NCBI GenBank assembly: GCA_022769285.1
Contig: JALEKD010000005.1
Coordinates: 62,001-126,000, forward strand
Length of the DNA: 64,000 nt
Source: Prevotella sp.
Lineage (GTDB): Bacteria > Bacteroidota > Bacteroidia > Bacteroidales > Bacteroidaceae
Direction of reading: 5' to 3'
This document shows, piece after piece, positions 8,253-17,500 of the stretch. The position numbers and the translations under genes were made by a program. Each line of letters opens with the position of its first letter. The stretch's first letter is position 1. The notes below the pieces were generated by a model that was not told the origin of the DNA, ran no database searches, and saw only the letters and a program-made list of their open reading frames with translations.

Positions 8253-9401
8253 CTATGGTTTCTCGATGACCTGGAACTGGCCATTGCCCACTCCGGGCTG
8301 CATCACGACGGGGTAGAACTTGACGCAGACGGCCTTGTCGACCGTTATGTCCTGATGCGTGTCTTCTAACAGTCCGTTAGTCTTGTTGATACGGAATACC
8401 TGAATCTTGTTGTCGTCACGGCAGGCGCATAGCAGATAGTTGCCATTGGGCGTAATGCCGAAGTTGCGCGGGTGGAGACTCGTAGCCTGATAGCCCACGG
8501 GGCTGAGCATGCCCGTCTGGCGGTTGATGCTGAAGATGGCGATGCCATCGTTCTTCAGGCGGTTAGAGGCGTAGAGGTGGCGGCCATCGGGCGATATGTG
8601 GATGTCAGCGCTGCCATGCCCGCCCACCTTGTCGGCGGCAATGGTCTGTACCTTATGACTCTTGCCATAGCTCCAGCTGAACACGTTGATGCTGCCAGAT
8701 AGTTCGCTGATAACATAGAAGAACCGGCTGTCGGGACTGAACACGATGTGGCGGGGTCCGGCACCAGCTTCTACCGTTCCGGCTACCCCCTGGTACTTTA
8801 TCTCCTCCATGCCTGTTATCTCGTAGCGCAGGATGCGGTCGGCGCTGAAGTCGGTGGCCAGCACATAGCCGCCGTCGGGGGTAAAGGTGGTCATGTGTAT
8901 ATGGGCCTGCTGTTGATTGGGCATGAAGGTGCCACCAGTAGAACCCTTGAACTGCATCTTCATCTCACCTAAGGTGCCATCTAAGTTTACTGGGAACAGG
9001 CTCATAGACCCGCCGGTATAGTTGGCCGTAAGCAGAAAGTTGTCATTGGTCTCCACATAACAGGGGTCGGCTCCGTGGGTCTTCTGGGTGTTGAGCAGGC
9101 GCATGTGGCCCGTGGCGCTGTCAAAGGCGATGGCGTTGACAGCCGCCGTCTCATCATTGTTCTCGCTCACGGCATAGATAGTCTTGCCATCGGCTGCAAC
9201 CGTAACGTATGAGGGGTTGGCTATGGTTAACGTGTCTGTCGGTGCCCATTTGCCAGTGGTCTGGTTAAAGTTGAAGGTGTATATGCCCTTGCTGCTGCCA
9301 TTGGTGTAGGTGCCTACGATTAGCTTTATGTCATTCTGGGCCTGTGCTCCCATAACCGAGGCTCCTACGGCCATGGTCATAATGATACGCTTGATTCTCA
9401 T
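8253..9401 (-). CDS. Exported lactonase family protein (YbhE/Pgl-type beta-propeller)
   Basis: A 382-residue protein with an N-terminal signal peptide (MRIKRIIMTMAVGASVMGAQAQ). The mature part, starting IKLIVGTYTNGSSKGIY, reads as a seven-bladed propeller of the 6-phosphogluconolactonase/carboxy-cis,cis-muconate cyclase family, with recurring segments such as FSPDSRFFYV, ISPDGRHLYASNR and ITPNGNYLLCACRDDN. The family hydrolyses sugar lactones. Because this one is exported, free aldonolactones are a more likely substrate than 6-phosphogluconolactone. It ends the minus-strand series lacI-nhaC-unknown-lactonase that faces KDG kinase and aldolase, which supports a sugar-acid role; that is inference. 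Confidence 0.88.
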   Translation of the reverse strand: MRIKRIIMTMAVGASVMGAQAQNDIKLIVGTYTNGSSKGIYTFNFNQTTGKWAPTDTLTIANPSYVTVAADGKTIYAVSENNDETAAVNAIAFDSATGHMRLLNTQKTHGADPCYVETNDNFLLTANYTGGSMSLFPVNLDGTLGEMKMQFKGSTGGTFMPNQQQAHIHMTTFTPDGGYVLATDFSADRILRYEITGMEEIKYQGVAGTVEAGAGPRHIVFSPDSRFFYVISELSGSINVFSWSYGKSHKVQTIAADKVGGHGSADIHISPDGRHLYASNRLKNDGIAIFSINRQTGMLSPVGYQATSLHPRNFGITPNGNYLLCACRDDNKIQVFRINKTNGLLEDTHQDITVDKAVCVKFYPVVMQPGVGNGQFQVIEKP

Positions 9402-9446
9402 CTCTCTATTTGCTTGTATTAATAGTCCTTATTATATATATTGTGA

Positions 9447-10244
9447 TTACTCTTCTATCTCGGATATGGAACGCGCCATGTTGCCAAGCAGGTTGCTGAT
9501 GGTCTCAAGCGGTGCATAGGCCACATAGCGCATGCACCGGCGTAGGTTGCGGAACAGGGCACGCGAATTGGTCTTGACAAAAATGGGCTTGTTGTCGCTT
9601 ACCTGCCACTCCTCGTACTCTCTGTCGCCATGGTGAAGCGAGCGGTTGAGCAGTTGGCGGGCAGCCGGTTCTACGCGATGGACAAAGGGTAGTTCGTCTT
9701 GCTCAAAACCGAAGCCGGTCATTAGAATACATCCCTGGAGCTGGGCGATACGCTGCAGGTGCAGCCGACTGAGCCACTGGTCTAACTTGACAAAGTCGGC
9801 GCGGTCGCCCCGGGTGCGTAGGAAGACACCCAGACGGAGTAGCTGGCGGATAGATACATCGCTGTTGAGCATGGTGGTGATACACGCGATAATGATGTCT
9901 AACAGCTCGAGTGTATCGACCGATGTATCTATGGCGTGTAGCTCATCGTGACGTATCGCCTCTAACCTATGGTTAAGCAGCCGGTTGGCCAGTGACGGCC
10001 GGGTTGCGCCCGGGGCCGATGGGGTAGGGGGCGGGCTTATGTTGAACAGCTCGCGAGGTATCTCTAAGCCCGTATCGTACTGATGGCTGCGTAGGCCCTT
10101 GGTTACCGTATCTTCTACGTGGCGGTCTATGGCCATAGCCATAAGTCGCCGCCACTTGTAGGGCGACATGGGCTCTACGGCCACAAACTCGTTGAGGCCG
10201 CCAGACCGTATCAGACTGAAAAAGTTACGTTCGATAATATCCAT
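9447..10244 (-). CDS. Uncharacterised protein in the sugar-acid operon
   Basis: A 265-residue protein I do not recognise. It starts MDIIERNFFSLIRSG, has no signal peptide or membrane segment, and contains a proline-rich linker near residue 70 (ISPPPTPSAPG). The rest appears mostly helical, with a basic region RNLRRCMRYVAYAP near the C-terminus. The opening resembles that of some Bacteroidota nucleotidyltransferase-fold proteins, but no catalytic motif is visible, so I do not assign it. Its ATG overlaps the nhaC stop by one base (TGATG), and the lactonase gene follows 45 bp later, so it is probably co-expressed with both. Confidence 0.7.
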   Translation of the reverse strand: MDIIERNFFSLIRSGGLNEFVAVEPMSPYKWRRLMAMAIDRHVEDTVTKGLRSHQYDTGLEIPRELFNISPPPTPSAPGATRPSLANRLLNHRLEAIRHDELHAIDTSVDTLELLDIIIACITTMLNSDVSIRQLLRLGVFLRTRGDRADFVKLDQWLSRLHLQRIAQLQGCILMTGFGFEQDELPFVHRVEPAARQLLNRSLHHGDREYEEWQVSDNKPIFVKTNSRALFRNLRRCMRYVAYAPLETISNLLGNMARSISEIEE

Positions 10245-11527
10245 CAGCTGTACTTTTTAGGTAGTCGTAGCAATATGGCCGCTAAAGCAGACAGCCCTAT
10301 GCCCATGGGGTAATACAGGTAAGGTATTATCTGTACCGGACTGAGGTGAGCAAGTCCCGCGGCCAGCAGCATCTGTACTCCATAAGGAATAAGGCCCTGA
10401 ACCACGCACGAGAACGTGTCCAGGATAGAGGCGGCCTTGCGGTTGTCTACACCGAAGCGGTTGCCAATCTCGTGGGCAATGCCTCCCACGGTAAGTATGG
10501 CTACCGTGTTGTTAGCCGTACATAGGTTGACCAGGCTTACTAAGGTAGCTATCGACAGTTCGGCTCCCCGCTTGGAGTGTACTCGGCTGGTGAGCCTACT
10601 GATGAGGTACTCTATGCCCCCCATCTCACTGATGAGTTCGAGCAAGCCCCCCGCCATCATGGCTATGATGACCAGTTCGCCCATGCCCGTAATGCCCTGA
10701 CCCATGGCAGTAAGCCACCCGTACAGGTCGTAGGTGCCCTCTGCTATGCCTATGATGCAGCACAGCAGGATGCCTATGGTGAGAACCGCCATGACGTTCA
10801 TGCCCATGATGGCTATGATGAGGACGGCTATGTAAGGGATAATCTTGACCATGTCTATAGTCGGGATGTGGGTAGGAGCCTGTATGCCCTGACCCAGGAT
10901 GGTATATACGATGAGTAGCACTACGGCGGCGGGTGCCACGATAAGCGAGTTGACTCTGAACTTGTCACTCATCTTACAGCCCTGCGTCTGGGTGGCCACC
11001 ACGGTGGTGTCGGATATAAAAGAGAGGTTGTCGCCAAAGTAGGAGCCACCCACTATCACTGCCACCATCAGCGCTATGTTGGAGCCCGTATCGTGGGCTA
11101 TGCCAGCGGCTATAGGCACCAGGGCCACCACCGTTCCCACACTGGTACCGATGGAGATAGAGATAAAGCAGGCCGCTACGAACAGGCCCGGAAGCAGTAG
11201 GCTGGGTGGCAGGGTGTGCAGGGTCAGGCCTACTGTGGCGTCTATGCTACCCATGGCCTTGGCTGATGCGGCAAAGGCCCCGGCTAATACGTATATCCAC
11301 AGCATCAGCAACAGCCGGTTGGAGCCGGCACCGCGGCTGAAGGTGTCTATGCGTCGCTGGAGAGGCTGGCCGCCCGAAATACAGATGGCATAGATGCTGG
11401 CTATCATAAAGGCCACCGTGATGGGCACCTTGTAGAAATCGCCCGCGATGACTGACAGCACTAAGTAGAATACGATAAATACGATAAGCGGTGACAGGGC
11501 AAGTAAGCCTTTCTTATTACTAATCAT
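10244..11527 (-). CDS. nhaC: Na+/H+ antiporter NhaC family
   Basis: A 427-residue inner-membrane protein with about 11-12 hydrophobic segments. SIGTSVGTVVALVPIAAGIA and GSYFGDNLSFISDTTVVATQTQGC are signature regions of NhaC-type antiporters of the ion-transporter superfamily. The start MISNKKGLLAL is chosen because the preceding 20 residues of the ORF are not hydrophobic or conserved-looking and overlap the lacI end. It is 60 bp after the LacI-type gene and translationally coupled to the unknown 265-aa gene. NhaC-like proteins may also exchange organic acids against Na+ or H+, so an acid-substrate role at this locus is possible. Confidence 0.88.
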   Translation of the reverse strand: MISNKKGLLALSPLIVFIVFYLVLSVIAGDFYKVPITVAFMIASIYAICISGGQPLQRRIDTFSRGAGSNRLLLMLWIYVLAGAFAASAKAMGSIDATVGLTLHTLPPSLLLPGLFVAACFISISIGTSVGTVVALVPIAAGIAHDTGSNIALMVAVIVGGSYFGDNLSFISDTTVVATQTQGCKMSDKFRVNSLIVAPAAVVLLIVYTILGQGIQAPTHIPTIDMVKIIPYIAVLIIAIMGMNVMAVLTIGILLCCIIGIAEGTYDLYGWLTAMGQGITGMGELVIIAMMAGGLLELISEMGGIEYLISRLTSRVHSKRGAELSIATLVSLVNLCTANNTVAILTVGGIAHEIGNRFGVDNRKAASILDTFSCVVQGLIPYGVQMLLAAGLAHLSPVQIIPYLYYPMGIGLSALAAILLRLPKKYS

Positions 11528-11586
11528 ATTGATGGACTGATAATGGGCGGCGGGCGGTGACTGTAAGCTGCCCGCTTCCCTATACA

Positions 11587-12657
11587 TTATTTATAAGTGC
11601 GTTGGTAGAAATCCATGTTCTCGCGGGTGATGAGCTCGATAGGCATGTAGTTGACGGGAGGCACATCCTTCTTGAGAACGATAGCGTTAAAGAGCGCTTC
11701 GAGGCAGAGGTACCCCTGCATGTAAGCATGCTGGGCGATGAGGAACGAGATAGTTCCCTCGCGCAGGCACATAGCATTCTTGTTGACCATATCGTAACCC
11801 ATAATCTGCGTGTTGGTACGGTGGGAGAGGAGGAGGTAGTCGCCGATGATGTGAGCCTTTGAGTTGAAGGTAATGCAGTGGTGTACATCAGGGTGCCGGT
11901 CGAAGAAACAGTCCAGCAGGTGTGTGTAGAGCTTGTCATCGTCGTGGATGTCGATAGGCATATCCAGCGTGCAGATATGGATATGGGGATAGCGTTTTTC
12001 CATATAACTGCGGAAGCCCACTTCGCGGTTCTCTTGCTGGCGGCTTATCACCTTGCCGTCCTTGACCAGGCGGGTTATGGCAATCTCTTTCTCGTTATGG
12101 GCTATCAGCATCAGTATCTTAGCGGCAAAGTAGCCACTACAGAACGAGTCCTGCCCGAAGAAAGCCAGTGGATTGAGTTCTGGGATGAACGAGTCGAGCA
12201 GTACGAAGGGTATGCCCAGACCGTGCAGGCGCTCGGTAAAGGCCCGGGTGGTCTTGATAGCCGCCGGGACGATGATGATACCGTCGGGCTTGGTGTTCAG
12301 GCAGTGGCGGCATTGCTGGACAAACGACTCGTTAGAGAACCGGTCGTAATAGATAATGTGGAGGTGCAGGTGGAAGTCGCGTCGGGCTTCGCAGGCTTTG
12401 ACACAGCCTTCGGCTATCTCCTCCCAGTAAGCCTCGGACTCGAACTGGGGCATCATAAGGATAAAGGTGTACTGCTTATTGCGGGCCAGCGCGCTGGCAT
12501 ACATGTTGGCGCGGTAGTCCATTTCCCTTAGGGCTTCCTCAACCTTCTCTCTGGCCGTCTGCGAAACGTTGGGCCGGCCGTGTAGCACCCTGTCTACGGT
12601 TCCGGCCGAAACCCCAGCCCGTGCAGCTATGTCTTTTATTCTTATCTTCTCTGCCAT
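11587..12657 (-). CDS. LacI family transcriptional regulator
   Basis: A 356-residue regulator. Residues 1-60 hold the LacI helix-turn-helix and hinge (IKDIAARAGVSAGTVDRVLHGRPNVS). A periplasmic-binding-protein-like effector domain follows (YTFILMMPQFESEAYWEEI, GIIIVPAAIKTTRAF, FVLLDSFIPELNPLAFFGQD). It resembles LacI-type proteins that sense monosaccharides in Bacteroidota. It is transcribed divergently from KDG kinase and heads the nhaC-unknown-lactonase series, so it is likely a local repressor responding to KDG, an aldonate or a related sugar acid. The ligand is not visible in the sequence. Confidence 0.92.
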   Translation of the reverse strand: MAEKIRIKDIAARAGVSAGTVDRVLHGRPNVSQTAREKVEEALREMDYRANMYASALARNKQYTFILMMPQFESEAYWEEIAEGCVKACEARRDFHLHLHIIYYDRFSNESFVQQCRHCLNTKPDGIIIVPAAIKTTRAFTERLHGLGIPFVLLDSFIPELNPLAFFGQDSFCSGYFAAKILMLIAHNEKEIAITRLVKDGKVISRQQENREVGFRSYMEKRYPHIHICTLDMPIDIHDDDKLYTHLLDCFFDRHPDVHHCITFNSKAHIIGDYLLLSHRTNTQIMGYDMVNKNAMCLREGTISFLIAQHAYMQGYLCLEALFNAIVLKKDVPPVNYMPIELITRENMDFYQRTYK

Positions 12658-12674
12658 TATCTTATAAATCGCTG

Positions 12675-12698
12675 CAAAAATAGTAATAATTAATTAAT
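12675..12698 (-). promoter_or_regulatory. lacI-type gene promoter with AT-rich palindrome
   Basis: On the minus strand TATTTTTG (12682-12675) fits TAnnTTTG. Just upstream lies the palindrome ATTAATTAAT (12689-12698), between the -7 and where the -33 would be, a natural site for autoregulation. The -33 position reads TTTC, not TTTG. Confidence 0.45.
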
Positions 12699-12778
12699 AG
12701 AGTGAAAGCACAGCCATAATTTTAAAGCCCGTTGTCATTTTTTTCTTGAATTTGTTTCCCCATTATAGAAATAATGAT

Positions 12779-12786
12779 TACTTTTG
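12779..12786 (+). promoter_or_regulatory. -7 element for kdgK-eda
   Basis: TACTTTTG fits TAnnTTTG and predicts a leader of about 35 nt. The nearest TTTG (12751-12754) is 24 bp away, longer than the usual spacing. Confidence 0.45.
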
Positions 12787-12828
12787 TTCATAAAAACAAG
12801 GTAATTAATCTATTTAAAGCATTAGAAA

Positions 12829-13854
12829 ATGGCAAAAATTGTAACAATGGGCGAGATAATGCTAAGACTCTCTTCTCCTGGACAGAAACGTTTTGTTCAG
12901 AGTGAGTACTTCGATGTGGTTTACGGTGGAGGAGAGGCCAACGTAGCGGTAAGCTGTGCCAACTATGGCCACGACGCTTACTTTGTTAGCAAGCTGCCCG
13001 CCCATGAGATTGGCCAGTGTGCACTCAATGCTCTGCGCAGATTTGGTGTACATTGTGACTATGTAGCCCGTGGTGGCAACCGTTTGGGTATTTACTATCT
13101 GGAGAGTGGCGCTTCGATGCGTCCGTCAAAGGTAATATATGACAGGGCCGGTAGTTCGATGGCTGAGGCTGATGCCGCAGACTTCGATTTCGACACCATA
13201 ATGAGCGATGCCGATTGGTTCCACTGGAGTGGTATCACCCCGGCCATCAGCGACAAGGCTGCTGAGCTTACCCGTCTGGCCTGTGAGGCTGCCAAGCGTC
13301 ACGGGGTAACCGTGAGCTGCGACCTGAACTTCCGTAAGAAGCTCTGGACATCCGAGAAGGCACAGAGCATTATGAAGCCGCTGATGAAGTATGTAGACGT
13401 GTGCATCGGAAACGAGGAGGATGCCAAGCTGTGCCTGGGCTTTGTGCCCGAGGCCAATGTGGAGAAAGGCGAGACCGCTGCCGAGGGTTATTATGGCATC
13501 TTCAAGGGTATGATGAAGGAGTTTGGCTTCAAGTATGTAGTAAGTACGCTGCGCGAGAGCCTCTCGGCTTCGCACAATGGATGGAAGGCGCTGAGCTATG
13601 ATGGCAAGGATTTCTACAAAAGTAAGCACTATGACATCCTGCCTATCATCGACCGTGTGGGCGGTGGCGACTCGTTCTCGGGTGGCCTCATCCATGGTCT
13701 TATTACTTATAATGGCGACCAGGCTAAGGCGCTTGAGTTTGCTGTAGCTGCCTCAGCGCTGAAGCATACTATCCCCGGCGACTTTAATATGGTAAGCAAG
13801 GAAGAGGTTGAGAACCTGGCCGGTGGCGACGCTTCTGGCCGTGTTCAGAGATAA
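12829..13854 (+). CDS. kdgK: 2-dehydro-3-deoxygluconokinase
   Basis: A 341-residue PfkB-family sugar kinase phosphorylating 2-keto-3-deoxygluconate (KDG) to KDPG. The N-terminal [11 protein letters not shown] and [10 protein letters not shown], and the C-terminal [16 protein letters not shown] with the catalytic Asp and anion hole, are typical. The order kdgK then eda, 11 bp apart, makes KDG the most likely substrate, because the product is then cleaved by the next enzyme. This is the lower part of uronate/aldonate catabolism. The divergent LacI-type gene probably controls it. Confidence 0.92.
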   Translation: MAKIVTMGEIMLRLSSPGQKRFVQSEYFDVVYGGGEANVAVSCANYGHDAYFVSKLPAHEIGQCALNALRRFGVHCDYVARGGNRLGIYYLESGASMRPSKVIYDRAGSSMAEADAADFDFDTIMSDADWFHWSGITPAISDKAAELTRLACEAAKRHGVTVSCDLNFRKKLWTSEKAQSIMKPLMKYVDVCIGNEEDAKLCLGFVPEANVEKGETAAEGYYGIFKGMMKEFGFKYVVSTLRESLSASHNGWKALSYDGKDFYKSKHYDILPIIDRVGGGDSFSGGLIHGLITYNGDQAKALEFAVAASALKHTIPGDFNMVSKEEVENLAGGDASGRVQR

Positions 13855-13865
13855 TATCATCAATT

Positions 13866-14537
13866 ATGGCAAGATTTAACAAAGTACAAGTCATACAGGC
13901 CATGCGCGCAACGGGCATGGTTCCTGTATTTTTCAATAGCGACATCGAGGTCTGCAAGCATGTCATCGGCGCTTGCTATACCGGTGGTGTACGCGTGTTT
14001 GAGTTCACGAACCGTGGCGACTTCGCCCATGAGGTTTTCGGAGAACTGAGTAAATGGGTGGCCACGGCTTGCCCCGAAATGATACTGGGTGCGGGAACTG
14101 TACTGGATGCTGCCACGGCAGCCCTGTACATGCAGTTGGGCGCCAACTTTATCGTGGGCCCCAACTTCAACCCCGAGATAGCAACCGTGTGTAACCGCCG
14201 ACTCGTACCGTACAGCCCTGGCTGCGGATCGGTAAGCGAGATAAGCAACGCGCAGGCTGCTGGCTGCGACGTGACCAAGGTGTTCCCCGCAGGTAATGTG
14301 GGTGGCCCCTCATTTGTCAAGAATGTGATGGCCCCGCTGCGCTGGAGCAACATCATGGTTACCGGTGCAGTAAGCCCCGAGGAAGAGAATCTCACCGCAT
14401 GGATTAAGAGCGGTGTGCTCTGCGTGGGCATGGGCAGCAAGCTCTTCCCCAAGGATGTAGTGGCTGCTGGCAACTGGCAGGCTATAACCGATAAGTGTGT
14501 AGAGGCTCTGGGCTATATCGCCAAAGCCCGCGGCTGA
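13866..14537 (+). CDS. eda: Bifunctional KDPG / 4-hydroxy-2-oxoglutarate aldolase
   Basis: A 223-residue class I aldolase splitting KDPG into pyruvate and glyceraldehyde-3-phosphate. The conserved FEFTNRGD contains the catalytic Glu, [12 protein letters not shown] and the Schiff-base Lys region [18 protein letters not shown] are clear. Length agrees with Bacteroidota Eda proteins (about 220). It follows kdgK by 11 bp. A 44-bp gap separates it from the sensor-kinase gene, with no terminator visible, so read-through into the kinase is possible. Confidence 0.93.
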   Translation: MARFNKVQVIQAMRATGMVPVFFNSDIEVCKHVIGACYTGGVRVFEFTNRGDFAHEVFGELSKWVATACPEMILGAGTVLDAATAALYMQLGANFIVGPNFNPEIATVCNRRLVPYSPGCGSVSEISNAQAAGCDVTKVFPAGNVGGPSFVKNVMAPLRWSNIMVTGAVSPEEENLTAWIKSGVLCVGMGSKLFPKDVVAAGNWQAITDKCVEALGYIAKARG

Positions 14538-14581
14538 TAGACAGAAGAAATAAGTAACAGGCTATAAGATGACATGATACT

Positions 14582-17500
14582 ATGATGTGTAGTCATAAGT
14601 TTGGTGCTTATAGTCTGTGGTATTCTATTAACAAAGGCTTCACGATACTTGTTGCAGGTATCTGGAGCCTTTTTTGTGTTTGTGGGTGCCAGGATCATCA
14701 CGGTGAGGTCGACAGGTTGAACGAGTTGTCGTATGACTATCATTACCGCAACCTGGACTCCACCCGTGTCTATGCAGAGCGTGCCCTGCGTAAGGCTGAC
14801 AGCTACGATGCCGGCCGGGCCGAAGCCCTTAATAACCTGGCTTTTGTCAGCATGGCCCGTATGGACTACGACCGGGTTACTACACTCATCGGGCAGTTGA
14901 ATCATGTTACCGACAACCAGGTTGAGCTGCTCGTGGCCGATGTCCAGCTCATGCGTCTCTGCCAACGCGAGTCGCATAACAAGGACTTCTATACTTACCG
15001 TGAGCGAGCCATACGTCGCATGCGCCGCATTGACGAGGAGCGCGACCTGCTCAATGCCCATCAGCGCCGCCGTATGGCCTATGCTTACTCTGAATTCTAT
15101 ATCGTTGCTTCTGTCTATTTCTATTATGTGGGATTGGCCGACCAGTCGCGCGAAGAGTTGAGCCGTCTGGCCAATAGTGACTATCTGGAGCAGGATACTG
15201 TCCAACTGCTCAATTACCTTTACAATGTCGGTTCTGGCGGCATCATCCAGGCCCCTACTACGGCTCAGGTCTATCAGGAAGAGTTTGAGCAGCTTATCCG
15301 CTGTTACCTCCTGGCCTGCCAGCAGCATATCCCGTTCTTTGAGGCCCAGTCTATGCAGGGCCTGAGCGAGCATCTGCGTACAGCCTCCATGCGTCGCCGT
15401 CTGATAGCCGACAATCCCCCGGCCATAGACATACTCAATGTCGATGATATGCCTGACTCGCTCTTGGCCGGCAACTTGGCCCTGCGGGCCCTCCATATCT
15501 TCCAGCAGTATGGCGATGTCTATCAGATATCTGGCTCATATCGTACCTTAGCCGAGTGTTACTGGGAGTTGCACGATTACCGTTCCTCACTCATCTGTTT
15601 GCAGCAGATACTAACCGCTGACACTGTTATACAGCGCGCACCAGACCTTGTAGCCTCTATACGGGAGCAGCTGTCGTTGGCCTATTCGGCCATTGATGAT
15701 AAGCCGAACAGCGATTACAACCGAAATATCTACTTGGACATGCAGGAGCAAACCCGCCAGGACAGGCAGCTTGAGGCCAGAGCTGAGCAGTTGGGCAAGT
15801 CGTCCGAGCAGTTAAACATTATGATAGCGGCCATCATTTTCCTAATAGCCTTTGCCGTCACCCTGTTGGTGGTGCTCGACATCAAGCGGCGCCGTAATGA
15901 CCGCCGCATGTCGGTAGACCGACTGCTGGAACCTCTGCGCCAGTGGAAAACCCTCAATGAGCAGCATATTGCCAGCCAGGAGGAAGAACACGAGGAGATA
16001 GCAGAGCAGACACAATTGGCGCAGTTGCATTTGCAACAGAATAGGGAGCGCTATTTGGAGCAGCGGGCCAAGTTGGCCCTGGTTACCAGTATCACTCCAT
16101 TCATAGACCGTATCTTGCATGAAGTGCAGATGCTTAGGCGCGATGATGGAAGTACTGCGGGCAAGGCCGTGCGCCAAGAGCGTATCGCCTACATTACCGA
16201 GCTGACCGACAAGATTAACGACTACAACGCAGTACTGACTGACTGGATACGGCTGCGCCAAGGCGAGATTCACCTGCATATCGAGAGCTTCGCCTTGCAA
16301 GGCTTGTTTGACATAGTGGCCAAGGGCAAGATGGGATTTCGGTTGAAGGGACTTACCCTGATAGTTAAGCCCACGGATGCAGTGGTCAAGGCCGACAGGA
16401 CGCTTACCCTGTTTATGCTGAATACACTGGCCGATAACGCTCGGAAGTTCACCCCAAGTGGGGGAACGGTCACTATCGAGGCCGAGGGCTATGCCAGCTA
16501 TGTAGAGATAAGCATTAGCGATACGGGGATAGGCATGAGCGAGGAGCAGATGGCCCATATTTTTGACCATAAGCCCATCTCTGATACCCAGGACAATATA
16601 CAGGAAGGCAAAAGCCATGGCTTCGGATTGATGAACTGCAAGGGCATCATCGAGAAGTACAAGAAGATAAGCCAGGTCTTTGCCCCGTGTGCCATTGGGG
16701 CTGAGAGTCAGGGGAACGGAAGCCGCTTCTGGTTCCGCTTGCCCCGCGGCATCGTCCGCCTGCTCCTTGTGCTGCTTGCCGTGGGCTATGGCAACCAGAC
16801 CCATGCCGACAGCTGTCAGCAGAAGAGCCAGCGCTATGCTGACTCTACCTATTATTATAATATAGCAGGCCGGTACCATCGTACCCTGCAGATGGCCGAT
16901 AGCTGTGTGTACTATCTTAACCGCCATTATGTCGAATTGGTACACGGCCGTGGTAGCCACGATACGATGAGCCTCTACGATGCCCGTCATGTAGAGCCCG
17001 CCGAACTACGTTGGTTCCGCCGCGGTGTCAGAGCCGACTATGCGGTTATTCTGAACATGCGCAACGAGGTGGCTGTGGCTGCCTTGGCCCTCCATAAGTG
17101 GTCGCTGTATGGCTACAACAATAAGGCTTACACCCAGTTGTTCCGAGAGCGTAGTGCTGACACCACTTTGGGCAACTACGTGCGGGTCATGCAGAAATCG
17201 GAGACCAACAAGAATGTTGCCATAATCCTATTGGTGCTGCTGTTGATACTGCTTTTCCCCGCTTATTACTTCTTCTACTATCGTTATCGGCTCATGTACC
17301 GTTTTTGTCTGGAGCGTATTCAGCAGATTAACCAAGTGCTGCTTAGCGATAGTACTCCCCAGGACAAGCTACAGCACATCCACGACCTGTGGGATAGCCG
17401 TCGGCTGCTGTTCGACCATCGCTTTGATGTCCTGGAGTCGCTTGTCAGTCAGATAGGCAGCGCCCTGCGGCAGCAGATACGCTTTGACAAACAGCAACGT

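Noticed and set aside
15842-16990. 382-aa minus-strand ORF within the sensor kinase
   Set aside because: Composition is that of an antisense frame; the plus-strand frame holds intact N, G1 and G2 kinase boxes.
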